Under the pieces are notes generated by a model. That model was not told the DNA's origin and ran no database searches. It saw nothing but the letters and a program-made list of their open reading frames with translations. From the NCBI GenBank assembly GCA_001986395.2, contig MQVO02000007.1, positions 186,001-250,000 of the forward strand: a stretch of DNA of 64,000 bases. Direction: 5' to 3'. Shown in pieces: positions 12,790 to 23,233 of the stretch; the first letter of the stretch is position 1, and each line of letters opens with the position of its first letter. Source of the DNA: Irpex lacteus (Eukaryota; Basidiomycota; Agaricomycetes; Polyporales; Irpicaceae). A program made the translations under genes and the position numbers.

Positions 12790-13506
12790 CTCTCCACTGT
12801 CCATCCGGGTGACGTCGGGTAAAGCGGAGAAGACGAGGCTCACCTGCCACTCTACGGGCTCGGAAACGCGTGAGGCTCAAACGCGGACACATCTGCAAAT
12901 CCGATATTCGAGAATTGATAGACTGAACTCGATTGACGTCTGCCGATGTTCGGGTGGTGCACAAAGAATGTAGCTCCTCGTGCTACCTGTAGAATAAGCA
13001 TGAGTGGAATGTCTTATGACAACTTACACTGGGACGCGACGGGGCGAGCTGCTCTGGATTGCGGATTAGATATCCATCCTCCATAATCCAGACATGCATC
13101 AGTACCAGGTGTGATACAAGTGGTCTCACCCACGTCTTCGTTCCGGTCAGATAAAAATGCTTTCCATGTGAGTCGTTGACTTCCACATCACTGACACGTC
13201 AAAGGAGGAGTGGCGGCAGGGTCTTCCATGATCTTATTCGACCTGACAGAATCACAGGATCACAGTTCTACGAGGATGCTAAATATTTGCTAGACATTAA
13301 GTATGCCAGAGTCTTTTACTCACTTTTGTGCCCGCGTGGTAATAATTGGCCAGCGAGTCCACTCGCACTTCGCATCCTTCCCAGTAGTTGAAGACATCCC
13401 ATATGGAACAACGATTTTACTCTTCTACAGTAATAGAATCTATCGTAAATATCACCAGATTCTCGCATCTGTCAGCGCAAGTCAGGTAGACTTCTTGTCA
13501 ACATTG
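12790..13506. other. Intergenic, no gene supported
   Basis: Upstream region of the GH5 gene up to the hAT insertion. A short open frame at 12983-13186 (minus) has no recognisable features. No other feature was seen. Confidence 0.5.
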
Positions 13507-13514
13507 CCCGCGTG
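13507..13514. repeat. 8-bp target site duplication, left (CCCGCGTG)
   Basis: CCCGCGTG directly abuts the left end of the transposon and is repeated exactly at 17636-17643. Eight base pairs is the target duplication length of the hAT superfamily. The perfect match suggests a fairly recent insertion. Confidence 0.92.
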
Positions 13515-13524
13515 TAGTGTTGTG

Positions 13525-13632
13525 TCGAGTCGAGTTGAGTTGAGTCGAGTCAGTGCAACTCGGAAAAACTCGGTCTCGCGAGTTGCGCCGAGTCGAGTTG
13601 CCGAGTTCTCAGACGAGTCGACCTGGCGACCG
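13525..13632. repeat. Subterminal CGAGT repeat array, left end of hAT element
   Basis: Many CGAGT and ACTCG pentamers, mostly in GAGTCGAGTT-like pairs, lie just inside the left terminal repeat. hAT elements typically carry clustered short subterminal motifs that bind the transposase, and this array is a good candidate for those sites. Confidence 0.75.
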
Positions 13633-13808
13633 CGGACTTATCCGGTGCTGGTATATACGACTCGAGTAAAGTCACGGTTAGTAAAGATGACATGTACGAA
13701 AGAGTATTATGAGGCTGTACACTATAAGTAGTCTACGTTTAAGCCTGAGGTTTCAATCGGGTGCAAGTTGAAAGACTTAGAAAGTAATGTAAGATGATAG
13801 AAAAGAGA

Positions 13809-16800
13809 TTAGGCATTAGCAAGAAGTTCTCTTAGCTCGTCGAAGTGTCCCAAAAGAAGTAACTCTCTTGCAGCTGCTTGAGTTACTGGCCCCTCAATGG
13901 TGTAGTCTTCTTCCTTAATGGCGAGTTCATCCATGTATCGAAGGGTCGGTCGATTGTGCCTGTGGTAGTACTTGAGAACTTGGAGAACCTCCATCAAGGA
14001 AGGATCTGTCCGATTGCGACGCGCAGCATCGGTCTCTTTGCTGGACGAAAACACCCGCTCGCAGGACACCGAGGATGCTTGAGCCGGGAGCACATCAAGC
14101 GCAACCAAATATAAACATGGCTTCGACTGCTCTTTGTCGGACTGGTATCCGACGTGTCAGTGAGTAATTATACCAAGCCATGAGAGTACTACGCACCCAA
14201 TAACGCAACAGATCGTTGCCATCGATGATAGGTACCGCAGCTTCATTCTGGTACGCGGCGAACTCTTTTTCGCACATTGCCCGATCATGAGCAACTTCTG
14301 TAGCCTCGATCTCTGCTTCATCGCACATAGAACCCGGGACGGTAGAATCTGATGTGGATGCAGGCGAGTTCGAGTTGTCGGGTTGAGAGTTAGCAGAGAG
14401 CGAAGCGGCTTTACGTTGCTCTCGACGAGTGATGTACCGGGACTGCGGGTGCGTTTGGGAAACAGAGGACAATGGTGCGGAACTTGAATGTGTAATACTT
14501 GCTCCGTGGCTTGAGGCCTGGCGTGACTTGTGTCTAATAGCTGTCCGATGTGCGACCATCTGAGACTTTGTGAGATGTATTGTAACAGTGAAAAGTCATG
14601 GTTAGCTTACCGCATCAATCATCCACTTCTTTGCCTGCTCTGCTTCACGTTGTGACCATCCTAGGTTTGCCGGAAGATGACCGATCTTTGTATCAGGCCG
14701 TAGCACTAATAATTAGAGCGAATTGATGTTAGACAAGTACCATGCGCAGTAAGTAATACGTACACATGGCAAGTGCAAAAATTCTTGTCCGCCTGCACTT
14801 GAGAAAATATTGCTTCAGCTTGAGAACATTCAGCTTGATGTAGTGCTGCAGAATAGGGATGTCAGAGACGAGCTCCATCAGCGAATTGATCAAGCCCTCG
14901 AAGACCGGGAACGTGAACGCGACTGTTGGAGCTGTTTCTCCCGATACTGCCTGCTGGACATCTGCCGATTTCTGAAGCACGTCATGAATATCCTCAAGTA
15001 CATCAATATCCGTATCTGTCAAAGCATGGTGCGCAACATCTACATGCTTCGGAAGCGACAGAAACGCAGCAAGAGCCTGGCCACTACCGTAAGTCGAGCA
15101 ATGCTACGTATGTTATTAGACTACCTACCGGATAGAGCCTAAGGGCACGATCAACCATCATGTATGTGGAGGACCATCGAGTGGGACAGTCACGGAGCAA
15201 CTGAAGCAAAGGGACACCGCCGATGGACTCCCATCTGCCAGTCTCATTGCCATTTATGATGACAGCTCTCAAGTCTTCGCGCCGCTGACCAGATGCACGA
15301 CATGCCGCAACAAGCGATCGCACACGTCCAACTGGATCTGCTGCGAGCGCATCTGCGTACTTGATTGCACGCTTGCGCTCTTCATCGTTGCTCAACGAGT
15401 TCGCATACTCTATTACTGGATTGCGAGGGTTATTCTTAATCTCGCTCATAAATACGCCAGTTCCGAGGGCGGCACTGTGTGGGAAACAGCTAAAAATGAC
15501 AACCGAAACTGTCAGCTACTGCGATCATCAATATGAGCAATAACGAACCCAATACGGTTCCCCTCAGCGTCAAATGCAATGTTCAACGCTCTGAGATCTT
15601 CGGCAATACGCACGAAGGCAGTTCCGTTGTTCGACGCATTATCGGCTGTTACAGAACCGATCTTGTGCAATAAACCTGCCTCCTTCATCACCCTGACAAA
15701 TGTCCCGCCAATGTTATCCCCGCTATGCTCACCCTCCACTCGTCGGAAAGCTAAAAGGTGAGATTTCAGCTCTAGAGACCCTTGCGCGTTTTTTGCCACA
15801 TGGTGCGCAGTGACAGCGAGGAAAGACCCCAGTTGCTTGTCAGACCAGGCATCAAACGTAAAGGAGACGCGTCCCGGGGTGCTCTACGGCATGGTATTGG
15901 TGAGTTTCATGTAGATGCGAGTGTACCGTGAAGTACCAAAAGCGTCGTACAACATACCTGTAGTGTTTCTAATATCTCCTTATGGACCTGCTCATATCTC
16001 GAGTAGATGAGGTCCGTGAGTTTGTTTCGGTGAAGGATATCACCATCACGAAGGGACGGGCTAATATATTGAAGTAGACGGCGAAATTCGGGGCATTCGA
16101 TTACGTTAACAGCCTAGTAATACAGACACGTAACAATATACATCAGTTCTGTACAACACCGTGACCACGGCACCAGAAGGTAGATTTACTGACCTGGTCA
16201 TCGACCGCAATCCAGTCCACCAAGAGGTCCTGGAACTTCTCGATTGAGAAGGGTTCATTAACAGAGTCACCGTCTCCGAGTTGTCCTTGGCCGCTCGAAG
16301 TGTCTTCACGAAGATATCCTGATGCCTTACAGAACTTGTACCAGTCGTCTCCGTGCTTCTCTTGCAGATGTCGCCGGATATTCGACGTGAGGCCACTGTT
16401 GTTGTTAGGGTAGACTTTCCATTTCCCGGCATCACTATACAAAGTTTTCGTAGTCATTATGAGTGAATGGAGTGCATATTTGGCTACGTACATGCATAAC
16501 TTGCAGCCGAGATAGGCTGTCTTCGGATGCCCCGTCAAACCCTGGCGGGTCGCAACATCGTGTTGTTCCTTCGAATCAAGCCCGTAGATGAATGGCCATA
16601 TATCTACGGCCCTTGATCCTCGTTCCTTGGTGGATGAGATATGACGACCGCGCCGTGCTTGTGATGCTGCACGCTCGATGGTCGGATTGCGATGCTGGTG
16701 CGGAGGAGGTAACGAGACTGTCGGGGGCATGGAGGTTGGCTGTGATTCTAGTGTAGTATCACTAATATTAGCTAGTATTGCCAGACTGTCAGACTGATTC

Positions 16801-17282
16801 GACGTACCACTCGTTGAGGGGCCGACACCGCATCCTTCGGGTGGTGGGTTACCGGCAGCCGCTTCCGCTCTTTCATACGCACTACGAGTTCGCTTCGAGA
16901 GCGCACTGGTGTTATCAGTCGCAGTTCTCTTCCGCTTTGGAGTCTTCGTGTTTGGCGATGGCTGGGCGTTCTCCTTCGCCGTAGAGCGATGGACTGCTTT
17001 CGGAGCGGGAGATGCTGTAGCACTGTATACAGCCACAGGAGCGGGGCCTGGAGGTGGCGGGATGGGTGGATGGGTGTTGTAATACGGAGGCTGTGACCAG
17101 CCTGAGGGGAAGCCGGCATAGACACCAGGGGCCTGAGGAACACGAGAATAAGCTTGAGGAACAGGGGCCTGAGGAAGAGGCTGGGATGGAGTCGAAGGAA
17201 AGACAGCAGTCTGTAAACGATAGTGAACAGATTTAGCTGGCGTAGCGAATGTCATGCCCGGAGGATAAAGAGGGGCGGACAT
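13809..17282 (-). CDS. hAT-family transposase (BED zinc finger + RNase H-like + hATC)
   Basis: ATG at 17282 (MSAPLYPPGMTF); an in-frame upstream start would have to be GTG. After a Pro-rich N-terminus comes a BED-type zinc finger: YLGCKLC, a 57-nt intron, then NNNSGLTSNIRRHLQEKHG. The RNase H-like core has VSFTFDAWSDKQLGSFLAVT with the first catalytic Asp. It continues through LRALNIAFDAEGNRIGCFPH and LLRDCPTRWSSTYMMVDRAL, the conserved C..RW block. The C-terminal dimerisation domain reads LDVLPAQASSVSCERVFSSS, containing the conserved Glu, followed by RNRTDPSLMEVLQVLKYYHR. It ends at a TAA at 13809-13811. All exons I joined stay open. The CFPH segment is followed by SAALGTG rather than the usual VVNLA, so that splice junction is less certain. 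Confidence 0.9.
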
Positions 17283-17514
17283 GGTAGGAGGCTTGCACTC
17301 TTCACGTCGCACGACATCCAGGCTTATTTATATTCTGAGACAATCGGAGTCGGCACTGTGAGCTCCATGGGCGAAGATGTTTCAGCATTGCCTTGTGACG
17401 CAGGAGAGCACAACCGACAGTGAGCAAGAGCCGACGCACAACGTTGAGAGACCGACACGCTCAGGGTTGTTCAAGATGACGCATCAGCCAATCATATGCA
17501 GCTTAAGTAAGAAT

Positions 17515-17625
17515 ATCACTGACTCGCGAGTTGACTCGGTTCGAGAACTCAACTCAACTCGACTTCCGAGTTTTCCTAGGCGAACTCGCGAGTCGAGTTG
17601 ACTCGTGAGTTGAACTCGACTCGTC
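17515..17625. repeat. Subterminal CGAGT repeat array, right end of hAT element
   Basis: A cluster of ACTCG/CGAGT pentamers and AACTCAACTCGACTT-like units sits inside the right terminal repeat. It mirrors the left-end array in inverted orientation. Confidence 0.75.
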
Positions 17626-17635
17626 CACAACACTA

Positions 17636-17643
17636 CCCGCGTG
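17636..17643. repeat. 8-bp target site duplication, right (CCCGCGTG)
   Basis: Exact direct repeat of 13507-13514, next to the right end of the hAT element. Confidence 0.92.
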
Positions 17644-17959
17644 CACTGGCACTGTCATGGCCATTTGAACCGTGATAATCGAATGTACGAACAAACACTG
17701 AGCAATAAAACATCAAAATTCTTTCCGAGTTATTATTGACATGATCACCTACTAATTTATGAACCATAAATTGGCCTGTACAGCTTTCACGACAGTAATG
17801 CCATTTCCTGAAGGTCAGCGTTGTGTCCAGAGAACTTGAAGAGACTGATCAGCGCTTCACTAAGCATCAGATCGGGATCTGATCAAATAATATGTCGCTT
17901 CCGCTTTTGGTAACCCTTGTGGGTTCTCTCTCGAACCACCACCGCAAGTTTCAAGCGCA
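17644..17959. other. Upstream region of the SDR gene
   Basis: About 316 bp between the hAT right flank and the SDR start codon. It presumably contains the SDR promoter. No further feature was recognised. Confidence 0.5.
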
Positions 17960-18622
17960 ATGCGTCTGCTGGTACTCGGAGGCACAGGTCCCTCAGGACA
18001 GCTGCTTATTGAGGAGGGGCTCCGGTCAGGCCACACTCTCGTCGCCCTGGTGCGGACACCTCAGAAGCTGTCGGAGACGATTCGGAACCACTCGAATGTC
18101 ACAGTGGTTGAAGGACAACTGACGGACGAGCCCGTCATCGCCAAGGCGATGGAGGGAGTAGAGGCTGTAGTCTCTGCATTAGGACCTCCGGTCAACAAAG
18201 GACTGTTCTACCCCTCAGATACCCCGCTGGCGAAAGCATACTCCCTGGTGATAAAGGTGATGAAGAGGCACGAAGTGAAGCGCCTGATCGCGTTGGGCAC
18301 CCCGAGTATCAAGGATGAACACGACAGGTTCGATATCATATTCAAGTCTCTCGTCACCGGCGTTTCTCTCTTTGCGCACGGCGCATACAACGATATAGTC
18401 GCTGTTGGAGAGGTGATACGAGGGGAGGGAGGGGATTTAGTATGGACGATCGCAAGGGTTCCGATATTGACGAGGGAACCGAAGAAGGACGTCGTGGCTG
18501 GCTATATTGGGGATGGTGTCGTCAAGCCTTACCTGTCGAGGGCTGCGTTTGCAGCATTTGTTGTCCAGCAGCTAGAAAGCGAAGAATGGCAAAGAAAGGC
18601 GCCGCTCATTTCTTCGCCTTAA
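17960..18622 (+). CDS. Atypical SDR / NAD(P)-binding (NmrA-like) protein
   Basis: This is a single-exon gene of 220 codons. It opens MRLLVLGGTGPSGQLLIEEG, a Rossmann-fold first strand and GxGGTGxxG dinucleotide loop at residues 6-13. The second strand ends VALVRTP, giving an Arg that favours NADP(H). Then come NVTVVEGQLTD and VEAVVSALGPP, the usual third and fourth strands of the NAD(P)H-binding (PF13460/NmrA-like) group. The C-terminal half has VWTIARVPIL and YLSRAAFAAFVVQQLESEEW. These proteins include biliverdin-reductase-B-like oxidoreductases and redox-sensing regulators. The catalytic YxxxK of classical SDRs is not evident, so enzyme activity is open. Length is normal for the group. The lack of introns is unusual in this window. 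Confidence 0.85.
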   Translation: MRLLVLGGTGPSGQLLIEEGLRSGHTLVALVRTPQKLSETIRNHSNVTVVEGQLTDEPVIAKAMEGVEAVVSALGPPVNKGLFYPSDTPLAKAYSLVIKVMKRHEVKRLIALGTPSIKDEHDRFDIIFKSLVTGVSLFAHGAYNDIVAVGEVIRGEGGDLVWTIARVPILTREPKKDVVAGYIGDGVVKPYLSRAAFAAFVVQQLESEEWQRKAPLISSP

Positions 18623-21166
18623 GCCCTATCATGATACTGTAGACTGTGGAAGGAAGGTGAGCACTATCGAGCGCTTTGCCAATGCAAGTTCGAACGTCAC
18701 ATACTTACTATTTCATATAGATGACGAGACATTCCGCTCGAAGCTATGTCAGTCCCCGTTATGGGCACCCGTGTGTACGCCGCGATTGGCACTGTACTAT
18801 GTTGAAATACTCTTGTACAATATCCATCTCAAATTCTCTCGCTACATTCACTCACCTGTCAGCCAAAACGCTTTAGAACCACTCGTCATGTACATTGTAC
18901 ATAAGATAGACCACGGCTAGATTTACGCAGAAGCTCTTCCATTGTCTGAAATTCCTGGCCTACCACATAGTTATCAACTTCAACTCACACACGACGTTTC
19001 ATGTGTTTCTCATGATCAGCATCGACCAGAACTGCCTGTCCTGGCCGCTCACTATCCGACATGGTTCGGATCTGGGCCTCACAGGTCTAAGTATTTCATT
19101 CACATTCATAGGCCTCGGCGCTGGTCCCTTGCGTTTATCACGAGACGGCGGTTCTGTATCGTCTCAATTGCAGGCCGTTGACGCACAGGTTCCGTGTCAA
19201 AGCCTAAATCGAAAGAATTGGGGATAGAATCTGACCACGGCCATGTAGTACCAGGCGGACAAACCTGAATGTCTGGGAGTTGTACGAGGAGTAAGTGCCA
19301 TTGGTGGAGCAACCGAGGCATGTTGGTAGTTTCTCATGATACATATTGTCCGAGCTCTATCGCATAGGTGTATGCCGATCCGGGATATGGGTATACGACG
19401 AAAGTTCCCGATGAAGCAAGCACATCTACGACCTCCTCGGTCTTCCCCAAGCTTGATTATCATCGTCGAGCATCTCGGCCTGAACACATGGAGTACAGTG
19501 GGCGGTGTCTATCAGCTTCTGCGTATATTTCCGAGAAGATCGACAGTTCAACTTACAATATTCCGTTGCGACGATGACTTCGGACTGTGGTTGGGAAGAT
19601 TGGAGATCATATGTGACTATCAGACCGTGTCAGAGGGTGTGGGCGTATCTCCGAGATGACCGGAGTACTCACTGTGGGTCGAGTGAATAGGGATGCTATT
19701 GAGGATTTGCTCGACGCTGCGCTCAGTGTGGACGACTGTGTGTCTGAACGCGCCAACGAAGGCTATATGGAGTAGCGAATCAGAGCTGTCCTATATGTCA
19801 TCGTCATTGATAACGTTGACGTACCTGGCTACTACTACTACTCGACTTGAAGCCAGAAAACGGGTTCGTGTGTCTTGAGGGCATTGAAGGAGAAGGTGTT
19901 TCGGATGGGGATATGGTGATAGTACAGTGGTTTGATAGAGTGTGATTCGATGTGGGCTTTGAACAAACTAGCTCAGCCGCACCTTTAAGTACGTCCTCCC
20001 AAGCGCTTCGCACAAACGAATCTTACCACCCGCTATAACACCATAACGTTAGAAAGCACACTGAAGGACACTTCCTCTCACGCACTGCAGCGACTGCGGA
20101 CGCATCTGGATCGCGGGCGGCTTGTTCGATGAGGGAAGACACATACCCTTCTCCTGATGCTTCGAGATGGATGGTAGGCCGGTGGTGTCAGTGAGGTACA
20201 CAGGTCAGCTGCCAGGTCCGTTCTCGTTGAACGTTGTTGAGCGCGGACCGCTGCTAGATAACGCGGACTGACGTCTGAGAGATGGCCGAGTGGTCAGTAA
20301 AGTTATTGGTGGCGATCTTGCACAGTCGAGACACTGCTTTCACTTGGAATCTGAAGATGCGTGATATTCTGCGCCATGCGATGCCACTTACATGATCTGC
20401 GGTTTTTGGTGTAGATGGGAAAAGCCAAGTTCATCGCGGCCTTCTGGGAGGTACACGCTATGGGGATCAAGGCGGTGCCAAGGTCAGCACAAATCGTATA
20501 CCAAGCACATTCAATCAACGAGCCATGGAAGGCTGCGCAGCAACGGCTGTTCGTCAAAATGAATCGGCATCTTGTCTCTGGAGCGTGCGCACTGCGCAGC
20601 ACCACCATCTGCGATTGGGCTGTTGTAGAGTTCCGGTTGGAGGAATGGACGTGAGGTATTGAAGAGTTGAAGAAGGAAGGTTTTTCACTCACGAGTGGCT
20701 AGGGCACGATGCATGACCATGAATGGCGTTATGAGTGATGAAACTCTACGTGTTCAGCAGGGGCAGACCGTGTGATTTTCGCGTGTCTCCACCTTCTCAG
20801 GAGCGCACAGGTGCGAGATTGGCATGTGCGAACGCGATACGCCGATCAAAGCTATTCATACCTGTATGTTCTTCCCCTCGAAGAAGCTTATTAAGGCGGC
20901 GAACCCAGACGGTCTCCTCGCATAAAGAGTTGACCAGGACACGGAAAGCGAATGCGATTGTGTGCTGTCATGTAGGCTGTATGGTATCGTACATAAGCGT
21001 AGGTGCCAATAGAGATAGAGAAATAAGATAAGACTTGTGAGAGTGCAGGATCTCCGGGCACATTAACGAGGCTGGTATTTATCATACCGTTCTAGTTGGT
21101 GTCTTCGTCCGATGTAAGGTCTATCTTCTAGGGGAGTCTAGAGATGTCTAGTACTGAAAAGGCCCT
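18623..21166. other. 2.5-kb region with scattered coding-like segments, no assembled gene
   Basis: No continuous gene could be built. On the minus strand several stretches look like protein: TIAFAFRVLVNSLCEETVWV near 20900-20990, LLQLFNTSRPFLQPELYN near 20600-20660, GEGYVSSLIEQAARDPDASA near 20120-20180, FVRSAWEDVLKGAAEL near 19980-20010, and LLHIAFVGAFRHTVVHTERS near 19700-19780. Stops interrupt them and I could not join them at convincing splice sites. A plus-strand piece at 19003-19110 contains GLTGLSISFTFIGLG, faintly like a major-facilitator helix. The region is either a decayed gene or a many-exon gene I failed to recognise. Confidence 0.4.
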
Positions 21167-22656
21167 TCAGGATGTGGGGAATACGGTCCTCCATCCACGT
21201 TTTAGTTGCTGGATTGGGACGATAAGCGCATACGCTGGGAAAGAAGTGGCGAATGCAGTCTTACCTCGAAGAAAACAAACATCAGAACGGTGTTGGGGCC
21301 GAGACGTATGAAGGCCGGAGTCCATCCCTTGAACAGGAAGGCTGGCCCTTCCTTGTGCAGAGAATCTCGAAGTATGTGCATTATACCAGAATCGCACGAC
21401 TATGTCTGGCCATCAGCCCACTTTCCGGGGATACGTTGAGGACAGCACTCACGGCAGACATGACGCGTGACCGGAGAACGTCAGCAGGCGAACAGACAGC
21501 TGACGGCGGAGGTTAACACCGATGGCATCAAAGAAGAGGAGGACGTACTTGTGGCTACTGCTCCAGCTAGCAAACTAGAAGCAGTGTGGCAGACTAGGTT
21601 GTCCTTGAAACGGTAATTCACCACTGGCAAGGTATACGAGAGCAATTTGGACTTGAAATAGTCGTATCTGTGCTGGTCTCAGTAATTGTCTTCGACGTAC
21701 CAGTGCATCTTGCTTACGTTGCGACTTGTGACGCCTTGACAAAGGGTTAGATATTTGGCCATGGCATTCCAGAAACGAAAACATCACGCACATTCATTAA
21801 TACTGCTCTAACCTACGATTCAAGGGTGTAAGAACCTTAGACTGCATATATGATTCACGCAGAGTTCACCTACCACATTCGCTTCGAGGCCACGGAAGAG
21901 ACCTTTCACACCCTCTTCTCTAATCAGTCTAAACAACCCGGAGATAGCATTGGAGTAGTTGTATCGCTGCTCTGGTGGTCTGATGTTGTCACTAGTCATG
22001 CGCACAAGGAGAATATCTATGACATGTTAACTTTTCGAAGACGCATTCGTGCCACGCATAAACTTACCTGCAGGGTTTCCTGCAATGCCACCTATTGCAC
22101 CCGCTGCCATAGCCGACAGAAATAGAGGACCGCTTGACGGTCGGCCGTTTTTCGACAAGACTTCCTTCATCTTCTCGTACGATCCTAGTCGGACCAGAGA
22201 GTATGACATCTGGCGCAAGAAAGCGGCTGAAAGTCCGGTGTACAAGCTTCTAAAGCCGGTTTTTGCGACGGTGAGACGCAGCACGGAGAACATGGAGGGC
22301 TTGTGGCCGTGAACCGGGGGAATCGTCTGGAGACGGCTGTGATGATAGTGATTTGAGTACGGCCATGTGTGTGTGCATGTCATGGGCGTACACTTTTGTC
22401 AAGTCTAGGGGATGCGTGCATGCTGCAGCCACTGTGAAATGGTTAAAACGAGCTTCGCCATGAACATGCCGAATGCGACTCACTAGAAGCCCCCACCCCT
22501 GCATGTGCAAGTTTATACAACGTCTCGTCAGCGTTTCTCGCAACAACATGGTCGACTACGAACCTCCCAGCCTGCAATTAAGCGGTATCAGTCTCGTGAC
22601 GACTCTCGAGTGAATTGGGCTCACCAAAATGGATATGTCTGCCGGGGTTGTGTCAT
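21167..22656 (-). CDS. Mitochondrial carrier, dicarboxylate (DIC1)-type
   Basis: ATG at 22656. The spliced start MTQPRQTYPFWLGGVGASMA is followed by CTHPLDLTKVRLQT. The three tandem carrier signatures are all present: HPLDLTK (PxDxxK), GNPADILLVRMTSD near 22030-22080, and CSPADVLRSRVMSA near 21440-21490. Between them lie FRSLYTGLSAAFLRQMSYSL, RLGSYEKMKEVL, VKGLFRGLEANV, DYFKSKLLSYTLPVVNYRFK and FLFKGWTPAFIRLGPNTVLM, ending QLKRGWRTVFPTS. This is a six-helix inner-membrane transporter; LRQMSYSLVRLGSYE and RMTSD are characteristic of dicarboxylate (malate/phosphate) and related oxaloacetate carriers. The first exons are very short (11 and a few codons), which hides the true start from simple ORF scans. 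It looks intact. Confidence 0.9.
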
Positions 22657-23233
22657 GCTGGGTCGTCAAAGATGGACGTTGCAGACAAGCACGAAACGAC
22701 GAGACAACGAGTTCCCCGCGACTTATTAAGTTAACTTAAAAGTTAGCTTAAGTATCCATACGACTGCCGAGGGCACTCGCAGCGACACGGCCAGCTGGGA
22801 CTTGCTCTAACACGGCCATCATATCATCACCCTCCGCCGTCGGCCGAGCCGTCCACTCACAGCTCACGAACGCCACCTTCCCACACTTTCTCATGTTTCG
22901 TGCCCCCGAAATTTGGAAAGAAAACAGGAAAGAAGTCACGAAATGGCAGGAATTTGTAGAGCTTGGTCGTCTGTTGTGGGCGAGAGCAGTCGAAGAAATA
23001 GAATAGATAACCAGCATCAGGGACGGCGGACCCTGGCCGAGGCTGGCCGGCCAGTATGGGCGCTGGGCAGACCGCCCGGCCGGAAGCGCCGCCGCGCGCC
23101 CTTGGTTCAGATTCCACGCGCCCGCCCCGCCCTTTTTCCTCCTTCCACCGTCGTCTTTGTCCTCTCTCTTCTTCCTGCTTGTTTCTTCTTCTCTATCATC
23201 TCAGACGACCCCCGTGACGACTAGAACATCAAA
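22657..23233. promoter_or_regulatory. Divergent promoter region of carrier and SUB2; pyrimidine-rich tract
   Basis: Spacer between two divergent housekeeping genes. From about 23130 to 23210 the plus strand is strongly pyrimidine-rich (CTTTTTCCTCC, CTCTCTCTTCTTCC), as often seen near transcription starts of highly expressed fungal genes. The SUB2 start has an A-rich context (CATCAAAATGAG). No coding exon was found. Confidence 0.5.

Larger units (their letters stand above)
13515..17635 (-). mobile_element. Complete hAT DNA transposon (4121 bp)
   Basis: The ends are TAGTGTTGTG at 13515-13524 and its exact inverted copy at 17626-17635. After one or two unmatched bases the inverted repeat goes on through CGAGTCGAGTT, giving about 22 bp. 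The element is bracketed by the 8-bp duplication CCCGCGTG. Inside both ends lie dense arrays of CGAGT/ACTCG pentamers. A single minus-strand transposase gene fills most of the interior. Before insertion the site read ATTGCCCGCGTGCACTGG. Open reading frame, ends and target duplication are all present, so the element could be autonomous. Mobility has not been shown. Confidence 0.93.

Noticed and set aside
19003..19227. Major-facilitator transporter fragment (GLTGLSISFTFIGLG)
   Set aside because: One helix-like stretch only; no MFS signature loop or neighbouring helices could be found.
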